Of a stretch of DNA of 63,072 nt, positions 38,931 to 46,120 are shown in pieces. Location of the stretch: contig JAUWAY010000011.1 in assembly GCA_030601845.1 (NCBI GenBank), forward strand, positions 1-63,072. Reading direction: 5' to 3'. Positions within the stretch are counted from its first letter, which is position 1. Each line of letters begins with the position of its first letter. Position numbers and translations under genes: made by a program. A model generated the notes under the pieces. It made no database searches. It was not told the origin of the DNA and was given only the letters and a program-made list of their open reading frames with translations. Origin of the DNA: Phycisphaerae bacterium (lineage in GTDB: Bacteria > Planctomycetota > Phycisphaerae > Sedimentisphaerales > Anaerobacaceae).

Positions 38931-40154
38931 GTGGCTGATAGGGTAGCGATAATACTGGCAGCAGGGATTAGCCAGAGGATGAATACACAACTGGCGAAGG
39001 TGCTTCATGAGGTATGTGGCCGGCCTATGCTTGCCTATGTGCTTGATGCCTGTCGGCAGGTTGGGGTGGCGAGGATACACATCGTGGTTGGTTACACCGC
39101 TGAGCAGGTGAAAGAACGATTCGGTGATTCTGAGGATATTGTCTGGGTTCGGCAGGAAGAGCAACGGGGGACGGGCCATGCGGTTCTGTGCTGCAAGGAA
39201 CATCTGAAGGATTTTGAGGGTGAGACGCTGGTTCTTTGCGGCGATGGGCCGTTGATTCGGGCAGAGACGTTAAAAACTCTTATAGGAAAGCATCAGGGCG
39301 AGACGGCGGTGACATTGGCTACAGCCGTTCTGGATGACCCGACCGGATATGGTCGGATAATCCGGGATGCATACGGCAATATCGAGGGCATTGTGGAACA
39401 CAGCGACTGCACGAGTGAGCAGTTGGCAATTCGCGAGGTTAACCCGAGCTATTACCTGTTCAATAATAAGGTTCTTTTTGAGGCAGTGGAGAAAGTCAGG
39501 CCTGATAATGTAAAAAAAGAATATTACCTGACAGATGCGCTGTCTGTTATCATTGCGACAGGCCATAAAGTTACGGCTGTTACGGCGGTTCGGCCTGAGG
39601 AGGCGATGGGCGTCAATAGCAGGGCCCAGCTTTGCGTGGCGAGCAAGATTATGCAGCACAGGATTCAGCAGGAGTTAATGGACAACGGCGTAACAATAGT
39701 TGACCCTGATAATACCTGGATTGATGTGAGAGCGCAAATTGGTCAGGATACGGTGATTGAGCCGTTCACATATATTCACGGCGAGGTTAAAATCGGCCGG
39801 GGTTGTCGGATTGGGCCGTTTGCTTATTTGAGGAGCGGCACGGCCTTAAAGGATGATGTTGTGCTGGGCGTTTTTGCAGAGGTTAAGAATTCGACTTTGG
39901 GCCGGGGCGTTCGAGCACGGCACCAGAGCTATATTGGTGATGCTGCCGTAGGGCAGAATGTTAATATAGGTGCCGGCTCGATAACGGCGAATTTCGACGG
40001 CGAGAAGGTGAACCAGACGAATATAGGCGATAATTGCTACATTGGTTCGGGTTCAATATTGATAGCGCCGCTTGAGCTGAAGGACGGCACGCATATAAAT
40101 GCAGGGACAGTGGTTTCCCAAGAAGACGTGGATAAATTTGGGCGGAAAGACTGA
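38931..40154 (+). CDS. glmU: Bifunctional GlmU: UDP-GlcNAc pyrophosphorylase / acetyltransferase
   Basis: It makes UDP-GlcNAc for cell wall and lipid A. The N-terminal half has LAAGISQRMNT at residues 9-19 and REVNPSYYLFNN. The C-terminal half is a left-handed beta-helix with FAEVKNSTLG, RARHQSYIGD carrying the catalytic His, and NVNIGAGSITANFDG. At 407 residues it is about 50 shorter than the E. coli enzyme, with a deletion near the end. The usual TRM of the nucleotide loop is QRM here. GTG start with AGAAGGA upstream. The same operon leads to prs. Confidence 0.9.
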   Translation: MADRVAIILAAGISQRMNTQLAKVLHEVCGRPMLAYVLDACRQVGVARIHIVVGYTAEQVKERFGDSEDIVWVRQEEQRGTGHAVLCCKEHLKDFEGETLVLCGDGPLIRAETLKTLIGKHQGETAVTLATAVLDDPTGYGRIIRDAYGNIEGIVEHSDCTSEQLAIREVNPSYYLFNNKVLFEAVEKVRPDNVKKEYYLTDALSVIIATGHKVTAVTAVRPEEAMGVNSRAQLCVASKIMQHRIQQELMDNGVTIVDPDNTWIDVRAQIGQDTVIEPFTYIHGEVKIGRGCRIGPFAYLRSGTALKDDVVLGVFAEVKNSTLGRGVRARHQSYIGDAAVGQNVNIGAGSITANFDGEKVNQTNIGDNCYIGSGSILIAPLELKDGTHINAGTVVSQEDVDKFGRKD

Positions 40155-40179
40155 GTGGAAGCGAAAAGGCAAAAGTAAG

Positions 40180-41133
40180 ATGTTTTTGAATGATAATCTG
40201 AAGATATTTGCCGGCAGCAGTAATGTGGCGCTTGCCGGTGCGGTTTGTAAGTATTTGGGGATTCCGCTCGGCGGCGCGAAGATAGACAGGTTCCCGGACG
40301 GCGAAAAGGTCATCAGGGTCGAGGACGACGTTCGGGGCAGGGATTGCTTTGTTGTGCAGTCGACGTGCAGGCCTGTTGATGAGCATCTGGTAGAGCTTTT
40401 AATTTATCTGGACTGTCTGCGAAGGGCCAGTGCCAGGCGTATCACGGCGGTTATTCCTTACTTTGGTTACGCCAGACAGGATAGAAAAGACGAGGGGCGA
40501 GTTCCTATTACGGCGAAATTAGTGGCCAATCTGATTACAACTGCCGGGGCCGACAGGGTCCTTGCGATAGACCTGCACGCACATCAGTTGCAGGGTTTTT
40601 TCGATATACCGGTTGACCACCTGACCGCCGAGCTGGTGTTGAGCAAGTATTTCCGGGACAAAAAAATCGGGAATCTGACAGTGGTTTCGCCGGATGTGGG
40701 TAATATGAAAATTGCGTCCAGATATGCTTCGCATCTGGGCGGGGAGCTGGCGATTGTGCACAAAAGGCGGGTCAGCGGCAGCGAGGTAGAGGCGCAGGAA
40801 ATCATCGGAGAGGTCGAGGGCAGAAATGTCCTGATGTGCGATGATATTATTGCTACCGCCGGGACGGTGTGCTCGGCTGCCGAGCTGGTCAAAAAACGCG
40901 GAGCTGAAAAAATATATGTCGGGGCTGCACACGGCGTGCTTGCAAGCCAGGCGTTAGAGCGGCTCCGAAATGCTCCGATTGATGAAGTGGTGGTTACCGA
41001 CACGATACCGTTGACTGAGCAGGCCAAGAAGATTGGCAGTATTAAGGTGTTAAGTGTTTCTGCTATGTTAGGAGAGGCGATAAAGAGAATCCATAGAAAT
41101 GAATCTGTTAGCAGCTTGTTTAATAATCTATGA
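40180..41133 (+). CDS. prs: Ribose-phosphate pyrophosphokinase
   Basis: It makes PRPP from ribose 5-phosphate and ATP for purines, pyrimidines, NAD, histidine and tryptophan. The 317-residue enzyme has the PRPP-binding region DLHAHQLQGFFDIPVDHL, the loop KRRVSGSEVEAQE, and CDDIIATAGTVCSAAELV. Start ATG 40180 is preferred over an upstream ATG at 40099 that lies inside glmU; AAGG stands just before it. It is followed 35 bases on by rplY and then pth, the order found in many bacteria. Confidence 0.95.
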   Translation: MFLNDNLKIFAGSSNVALAGAVCKYLGIPLGGAKIDRFPDGEKVIRVEDDVRGRDCFVVQSTCRPVDEHLVELLIYLDCLRRASARRITAVIPYFGYARQDRKDEGRVPITAKLVANLITTAGADRVLAIDLHAHQLQGFFDIPVDHLTAELVLSKYFRDKKIGNLTVVSPDVGNMKIASRYASHLGGELAIVHKRRVSGSEVEAQEIIGEVEGRNVLMCDDIIATAGTVCSAAELVKKRGAEKIYVGAAHGVLASQALERLRNAPIDEVVVTDTIPLTEQAKKIGSIKVLSVSAMLGEAIKRIHRNESVSSLFNNL

Positions 41134-41167
41134 CCAGCGCAGGGTGCGGGATTGAAGCGAGGAAGTT

Positions 41168-41815
41168 ATGGAAAAAGAATTGCTCTTGAAGGCGGAAATT
41201 CGAGAACAAATCGGCTCGAAGCATGCGGCGAAGGTGCGAGAGACAGGTCGGATACCGGCTATTGTGTATGGTCATAAGCAGGGGCCGGTGGCTATCTCTT
41301 TAGATAGGCACAACTTTGTCGAAGGGCTGCATCACGGCCATCGCGTGCTGGATGTGCAGATTGGAAAGAAAAAAGAGAAGATGATTATTAAAGAGCTGCA
41401 ATACGATTATTTAGGCAAAGACATCATTCACGTGGATCTGATGAGAGTTGACGTAGCTGAGACGGTTAAGGTAACGGTTCCTGTTGAGCTTAAAGGCACA
41501 GCTTGCGGCACACACGAAGGCGGTATTATTGCAGAGCATGCCGACCATTTGGAAATTGAGTGCAAAGTGAGCGATATTCCGGAAACTATTGTTATTTCGG
41601 TAAAAGATGTGGGGGTAGGCGATGCCTTGCATGCGGCCGATATTGAACTTCCGGATGGTGTGAAGCTGGTAAGTGATTCGTCAACGCTGCTGGTTACCTG
41701 TGGTTTGGTTGCTGCTGCCAAGAGCACCGAGGAGCTTGAGGAAGAGGTGCCGATTGCTCCTGAGGTTATTGGCGAGGCGAAGGAGGAGGGAGAATCGGCA
41801 GAAGAGAAGACCTGA
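41168..41815 (+). CDS. rplY: Ribosomal protein bL25 (general stress protein Ctc type)
   Basis: A 215-residue 5S-rRNA-binding protein of the 50S subunit. The N-terminal L25 domain has KEELLLKAEIREQIG-like start and GRIPAIVYG, then the TL5/Ctc C-terminal beta domain with HVDLMRVDVAETVKVTVPVE. An acidic tail, GEAKEEGESAEEKT, ends the protein. GAGGAAG is placed before the ATG. It is in the same order as glmU-prs-rplY-pth in other bacteria. Confidence 0.92.
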   Translation: MEKELLLKAEIREQIGSKHAAKVRETGRIPAIVYGHKQGPVAISLDRHNFVEGLHHGHRVLDVQIGKKKEKMIIKELQYDYLGKDIIHVDLMRVDVAETVKVTVPVELKGTACGTHEGGIIAEHADHLEIECKVSDIPETIVISVKDVGVGDALHAADIELPDGVKLVSDSSTLLVTCGLVAAAKSTEELEEEVPIAPEVIGEAKEEGESAEEKT

Positions 41816-41906
41816 AGCGTATCCCGGGTGGGATACGAGATAGGAAAATGGCTGGGATTAACCCCGTTAGAAAATTTGTTTTTGATAGGGTTGTAAGAGG
41901 GTAAAC

Positions 41907-42482
41907 ATGGATTCTGACGGGGTTAAAATGGTTGTCGGGCTGGGCAATCCGGGCGATGAGTATGTTAATACACGGCACAATGCCGGTTTTAAGGCAATAG
42001 ATTCGCTGGCTTCAGTCTTGAAGATAGATGTAAGAAACAGGAAATTCGGCGCTATTTTCGGCCAGGGCGAATTTGCAGATAAGAAGTTGATATTGTTAAA
42101 GCCGTGGCGGTTTATGAACCGCAGTGGCCAGGTCGTTGCGACGGCGATGGGTTTTTACAAGCTTGGCACCAGTGATTTGTTTGTGATAACCGATGATATG
42201 GCTCTTGAGCCGGGCAGGATTCGGCTCAGGGCGAAGGGTTCAGCTGGCGGCCACAAGGGTTTAGTGGATGTTATAGAGAAGCTCGGCACGGACGAATTTG
42301 CTCGCTGTCGAATTGGCATTGGCCAGAGCGGCAGAGAAGAAGCCGAAGATTTTGTTCTAAGCGAGCCCACGGAGATAGAAAAGCCGCTGCTGGCTGAGGC
42401 GACCGGCAGGGCACGAGAGGCCGTGATTTGTTGGATTGAGTATGATATAGAGCGGGCTATGAACGAGTTTAATAGCGGATAG
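41907..42482 (+). CDS. pth: Peptidyl-tRNA hydrolase
   Basis: It frees tRNAs from aborted peptidyl-tRNA. The 191-residue enzyme has VVGLGNPGDEY near the start, NTRHNAGF with the catalytic His, ITDDMALEPGRIRLR, and GSAGGHKGL. ATG 41907 with AGAGGG upstream gives a seven-residue longer N-terminus than ATG 41928. A CCCCGTTAGAAA hairpin lies in the leader. The stop is embedded in AGCGGATAG repeats, so the last residues NSG are repeat-derived. Confidence 0.94.
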   Translation: MDSDGVKMVVGLGNPGDEYVNTRHNAGFKAIDSLASVLKIDVRNRKFGAIFGQGEFADKKLILLKPWRFMNRSGQVVATAMGFYKLGTSDLFVITDDMALEPGRIRLRAKGSAGGHKGLVDVIEKLGTDEFARCRIGIGQSGREEAEDFVLSEPTEIEKPLLAEATGRAREAVICWIEYDIERAMNEFNSG

Positions 42483-42526
42483 TAATAGCGGATAGAAAAA
42501 GAAAACTATACGCTATACGCTGATAA
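42471..42526. repeat. AGCGGATAG / CTATACGCTATACGCT inverted repeat at the pth stop
   Basis: Two AGCGGATAG copies face CTATACGCTATACGCT across a purine-rich stretch; the left copies supply the end codons of pth. Similar AGCGGATAGCG words are at 33758-33785 and in the ftsK start region. Confidence 0.6.
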
Positions 42527-42539
42527 GGAGGTATTTGGC

Positions 42540-43073
42540 TTGGAAACGCTAATTAAGAAGCTCTATGAGGCTATGTTTCTTGTTGACTCGGCGCAGGCAC
42601 AATCGGATTGGGACGCAGTTATTACGACCATCAAAAACATATTGGAAAGGGCTGAGGCCGAGATTGTATCGATTAAAAAATGGGATGAGCGCAAACTTGC
42701 TTACGAAATTAACGGGCGCAGCCGTGGGACATACATTCTTTGTTATTTTAGAGCTGAGGGCAGCAGGATCGCTGAGATTGAAAGGGACGTTCAGCTCTCA
42801 GAGCAAATTATGCGCGTTTTGATTTTGTGTGCTGACCATATACGCGAGGAAGATATCGAGCAGGCCCCCATTTTGCGTGGTCCCTTGCAGAAAGAACGCA
42901 AAATGGGAACCCAAGAAGATACACCTGCCGCACGGGTTGAGAAACGTAAGCAAAAGCCGGCTCAGCAGGCAGCTGAGGAAGCTGAAGCAGGGCAGCTAAG
43001 CGCTCAGCAAGAGGTGCAGGAAGCTGAAGAATTAAAACAATCTGTGGCTGAGCCCGAAGGCGATAAAGAATGA
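42540..43073 (+). CDS. rpsF: Ribosomal protein bS6 with acidic tail
   Basis: A 30S protein that binds bS18. The first 95 residues are the S6 ferredoxin-like fold: LYEAMFLVDSAQA, IKKWDERKLAYEINGRSRG, and a core to LILCADHIREED. The next 80 residues are a Gln/Glu/Ala-rich tail seen in some lineages. The start is TTG at 42540 because a full AAGGAGGT lies seven bases upstream and homology begins there. It heads the rpsF-ssb-rpsR-rplI-dnaB chain. Confidence 0.93.
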   Translation: METLIKKLYEAMFLVDSAQAQSDWDAVITTIKNILERAEAEIVSIKKWDERKLAYEINGRSRGTYILCYFRAEGSRIAEIERDVQLSEQIMRVLILCADHIREEDIEQAPILRGPLQKERKMGTQEDTPAARVEKRKQKPAQQAAEEAEAGQLSAQQEVQEAEELKQSVAEPEGDKE

Positions 43074-43169
43074 CAACGATGCCGAGTAACCAGTTTTGTT
43101 AGAGGTATTTAATTTTAGATTGTTTTTAGCTCTGAGTTTTTGGTTTTATTGTTTGCAGGGGAGTTTAGT

Positions 43170-43652
43170 ATGGCTAATTTTAATAAGGTTTTTTTGATGG
43201 GCAATCTGACCCGTGACCCACAGTTGTCGTATACGCCGAACCAGACGGCTGTGGTTGACTTTGGGCTGGCGGTGAACCGTAGATGGACGGGCCAGGACGG
43301 GGAAAAGAGAGAGGAGACCTGTTTTGTGGATTGCCGGGCGTTCGGCAGGACCGCTGAGAATATAAATAAGTACCTGACCAAGGGCAGAGCGCTGTTTGTG
43401 GAGGGTCGGCTGACATTTGACAGTTGGACGGCTCAGGACGGCACAAAGCGCAGCAGACACAGGGTTACAGTTCTCAACTTTCAGTTTCTTCCCGGTACTC
43501 GGGCAGCGGATGCAGGCCAAGCTGAGCCTCCGGATACCGGAGGGTCTGGTACTCAAGGAGAGTCCGTCGATACGTCCCGTCCCGCGCCGGGACGGGACGC
43601 ACAGCAGCGTCCTGATGACACCGGCGGGCCGGCCGATGATATACCGTTTTGA
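43170..43652 (+). CDS. ssb: Single-stranded DNA-binding protein with palindrome-encoded linker
   Basis: The 160-residue SSB coats single-stranded DNA. The OB fold covers MANFNKVFLMGNLTRDP to about residue 105, with FVDCRAFGRTAENINKYL. The Gly/Pro-rich linker and the acidic DDIPF tip, which recruits replication and repair partners, end the protein. In the linker a perfect 12-base palindrome (43573-43599) encodes TSRPAPGRDA. The ATG at 43170 is chosen over 43140 because GGGGAG stands before it. Placed between rpsF and rpsR as in most bacteria. Confidence 0.94.
   Translation: MANFNKVFLMGNLTRDPQLSYTPNQTAVVDFGLAVNRRWTGQDGEKREETCFVDCRAFGRTAENINKYLTKGRALFVEGRLTFDSWTAQDGTKRSRHRVTVLNFQFLPGTRAADAGQAEPPDTGGSGTQGESVDTSRPAPGRDAQQRPDDTGGPADDIPF
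43573..43599. repeat. Perfect GC palindrome in the ssb linker
   Basis: CGTCCCGTCCCG and CGGGACGGGACG enclose CGC. It is translated in frame. The purine-pyrimidine words recur in the rpsR element 290 bases downstream. Confidence 0.85.
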
Positions 43653-43658
43653 ATTGAC

Positions 43659-43706
43659 CCAGCCCTTCCTCGGCCCGCCCTTCGGAAGGGCTGGCTGAAG
43701 GGCGGG
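43659..43706. repeat. AGCCCTTC palindrome cluster after ssb
   Basis: AGCCCTTCC, GCCCTTC-G-GAAGGGC (43677-43691) and AGGGCGGGG, overlapping arms of the same family as 36466-36480 and 53441-53463. It begins seven bases after the ssb stop. Confidence 0.7.
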
Positions 43707-43803
43707 GTTGACTATTGAAAAAGGAAACTGAATTCTCAAGTTCGTAACAATAGAGGACCCGAGTAAATAGACAAGGGAAAATAGTAAATTAATGAGGTAA
43801 AAG

Positions 43804-44130
43804 ATGGGCGCAGCAGTAAGAACTCCGTCTTTGCGGGGCGATAAAAGCGTGGGAAGAAAAGCAGGCTCGTCCCGCCCCGCGGCAGGGCGGGGCTCGTCCC
43901 GGGCCAGGGGGGCAAGCCCCGGGATGCGCGACCAGACGCAGTGTCGTTTTTGCAGAAGAGTAGAAAAACACGTGGATTACAAAGACGTCGAAACTCTCAG
44001 TAAGCTTCTGACCCATCGTGGTAAGATATACTCGCGTAAGCGCAGCGGCAATTGCGCCAGCTGTCAAAGAAAGGTCAAAAGGGCGATTAAACGTGCAAGG
44101 TTTATAGCACTGTTGCCGTTTACTACATAG
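43804..44130 (+). CDS. rpsR: Ribosomal protein bS18 with palindrome-encoded N-terminal extension
   Basis: A 30S protein, partner of bS6. The conserved part begins near DQTQCRFCRR and includes YKDVETLSKLL, then SGNCASCQRKVKRAIKRARF; the two Cys pairs could bind zinc. At 108 residues it is about 33 longer than usual. The extra N-terminal stretch SSRPAAGRGSSRARGASPG is read from two GC-rich palindromes (43866-43925). The ATG at 43804 has GAGGT upstream and no internal Met precedes the core except one at 43924, so the palindromes are probably translated. Confidence 0.9.
   Translation: MGAAVRTPSLRGDKSVGRKAGSSRPAAGRGSSRARGASPGMRDQTQCRFCRRVEKHVDYKDVETLSKLLTHRGKIYSRKRSGNCASCQRKVKRAIKRARFIALLPFTT
43866..43925. 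repeat. GC palindromes in the rpsR 5' coding region
   Basis: GCCCCGC/GCGGGGC (43874-43893) and TCCCGGG/CCCGGGA (43897-43924) lie next to each other and are in frame. CTCGTCCCG occurs twice. Confidence 0.75.
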
Positions 44131-44211
44131 AGCGCAAATGGCTAATCACAAATCGCAAATGGCAACGAGCGATTTGCGACAAGTGATAAGCGACTCTAAG
44201 GGAGGCAAGAT

Positions 44212-44682
44212 ATGAGGGTTTTGCTTTGTGAGGATATTAAGAAGCTTGGCTGGTTTGGCGATGTTGTTGAGGTCTCTGTTGGGTATGCGAGAAACTACTT
44301 GCTGCCTCAGGGTCTGGCAGTTGTTCCAACCGAGGCGAACTTGAAGGCCCTCGCTGAACAGGCGAGCAGCCGCGCCGGGGCAAGGGCCAGCGAGAGGGCC
44401 CGGCTGCAAGAGCTGGCAGCAGCGGTAGAAGGAGCGGAGGCGGTTGTCGCTGCCAGGGCGAACGAGGCTGGTGTTCTATTCGGCTCGGTTAAGCCGAGTG
44501 ATATAGCAGGTAATCTGCGGGAGCAGGGATTTGAAGTTGCCGACGAGGTTGTACAATTACCCGAACATATCAAGCAGGTGGGGACCCACTCTGTTAAGCT
44601 TGCTTTCGCCGGGGATTTAACCGCAACCGTCAACGTTGTTGTCGTCGCCCGGCAGGAGGAAACAAATGAACCAACAGACTAA
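44212..44682 (+). CDS. rplI: Ribosomal protein bL9
   Basis: A 156-residue 50S protein that binds 23S rRNA. The N-terminal domain has VLLCEDIKKLGWFGDVVEV and VGYARNYLLPQGLAVV, joined by a long Ala-rich helix (about residues 43-75) to the C-terminal domain with VLFGSVKPSDIAGNL. AAGGGAGG precedes the ATG. Its last 17 bases overlap the dnaB start. Confidence 0.95.
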   Translation: MRVLLCEDIKKLGWFGDVVEVSVGYARNYLLPQGLAVVPTEANLKALAEQASSRAGARASERARLQELAAAVEGAEAVVAARANEAGVLFGSVKPSDIAGNLREQGFEVADEVVQLPEHIKQVGTHSVKLAFAGDLTATVNVVVVARQEETNEPTD

Positions 44683-46108
44683 GCCAATTAAAGAAAGTGG
44701 TGGGGCTAAGGTCGCCAAGGTTGCCAGCCGGGGTGAATTGTTGGCCACTCGCCATATGCCCGAATCGTTAGCGGCAGAGGCAGCGGTGCTCGGCTCGATG
44801 ATAATCGACCCGGAGTGCATCGGCCAGGTCGTCGAGCAGCTCGGGACCGATGCCTTCTACCGCCTTGAGCATCGCTATGTATTTGATGCCCTGGTTGGGC
44901 TTTACGAGAAGAACAGGGGCGGGCATATCGATGCGGTTCTTCTTCGCGATGAGCTGGAAAAACGAAAGCAACTCGAAGAAGTCGGCGGAGTAGAGTATAT
45001 CGGCCGGCTTATGGACTCGGTACCGTCCTCGGCGAATGTGGACTATTACGCCGGCATTGTCAAAGATAAACTGCTGCTGCGTGAAATTATTACAGCCGCC
45101 GGCGAAATTCTCAATGATGCCTACAGCGAGACGGGCGAGCTGGCTGTTTTACTCGATGAGGCAGAACGCAGGATTTTTGCCGTTACGGATAAGAAAATAA
45201 GTTCGGCCGTAGCCGAATTAAAGGATTTGGTAACTCAGGCCTATGAGTTTATCGAGAAGCGTGAGGGCTCGCACGTTACGGGGCTTGCGACCGGCTATCA
45301 CGAACTCGACGGGTTGACTTGTGGTTTGCAGAACGGTGAAGTGATAGTCATAGCCGGCCGGCCAAGTATGGGCAAGACCTCTCTGGCATTGAATATTGCC
45401 GAGTATATCGGAACCCGGCAAAGAAAAGCGGTTGTAATATTTTCATTGGAGACCGGACAGCAGCAGTTAGCTGAAAGATTTCTGTGTAGCGTCAGTGAAA
45501 TTGATGCGCAAAAAGTCAGAAAAGGAATGTTGGATACCGAGCATTACGAGAAGCTCAAGGCGGCCTGCGGCGAGTTATATGAAGCGCCGATTTATATCGA
45601 TGACACCTCGACGCTGACGCCGTTGGAGCTTCGCGCCAAGGCAAGACGGCTCAAAGACAAATATGACATCCGATGTATTATAGTCGATTATTTGCAGTTG
45701 ATGCATCTGGGTATCCGCCAGGGGCGGATTGAATCGCGACAGCAGGAAATCACCACGATTTCAAGATATATCAAGGCGTTAGCCCGCGAGTTGAACATCC
45801 CTGTGGTGGTTCTGAGCCAGCTGAATCGATCTCCGGAGGGCAGAGAGGGTCACAGGCCGAGGATGAGCGATTTGCGTGAGTCCGGCAGTATTGAGCAGGA
45901 CGCTGATGTCGTGATGCTGCTGCACCGCGAGGATTATTACCATCGTGGCCAAGACGATTATCAGCCGGACAGTATCGCTGAGCTGATAATTGCCAAACAG
46001 CGGAATGGCCCGACCGGAAAGGTGGACCTGATTTTCAGAGAGAAATATACGCGGTTTGAAAATATGTCTTTCGCCCAGGAGCCCGCCGCCGGCGGGGTGC
46101 CGTTTTAG
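44666..46108 (+). CDS. dnaB: Replicative DNA helicase
   Basis: The ring helicase that unwinds the replication fork 5' to 3'. The 480-residue protein has an N-terminal helical domain (AAEAAVLGSMIIDPECIGQV), the RecA-like motor with Walker A GRPSMGKT at 231-238, Walker B IIVDYLQLM, and the DnaB motif LSQLNRSPEGREGHRPRMSD. The ATG at 44666 has a GGAGG six bases before and overlaps rplI, so it is coupled. The loader encoded in this window is DciA, about 20 kb away. Confidence 0.95.
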   Translation: MNQQTKPIKESGGAKVAKVASRGELLATRHMPESLAAEAAVLGSMIIDPECIGQVVEQLGTDAFYRLEHRYVFDALVGLYEKNRGGHIDAVLLRDELEKRKQLEEVGGVEYIGRLMDSVPSSANVDYYAGIVKDKLLLREIITAAGEILNDAYSETGELAVLLDEAERRIFAVTDKKISSAVAELKDLVTQAYEFIEKREGSHVTGLATGYHELDGLTCGLQNGEVIVIAGRPSMGKTSLALNIAEYIGTRQRKAVVIFSLETGQQQLAERFLCSVSEIDAQKVRKGMLDTEHYEKLKAACGELYEAPIYIDDTSTLTPLELRAKARRLKDKYDIRCIIVDYLQLMHLGIRQGRIESRQQEITTISRYIKALARELNIPVVVLSQLNRSPEGREGHRPRMSDLRESGSIEQDADVVMLLHREDYYHRGQDDYQPDSIAELIIAKQRNGPTGKVDLIFREKYTRFENMSFAQEPAAGGVPF

Positions 46109-46120
46109 GAGCATTAGACG

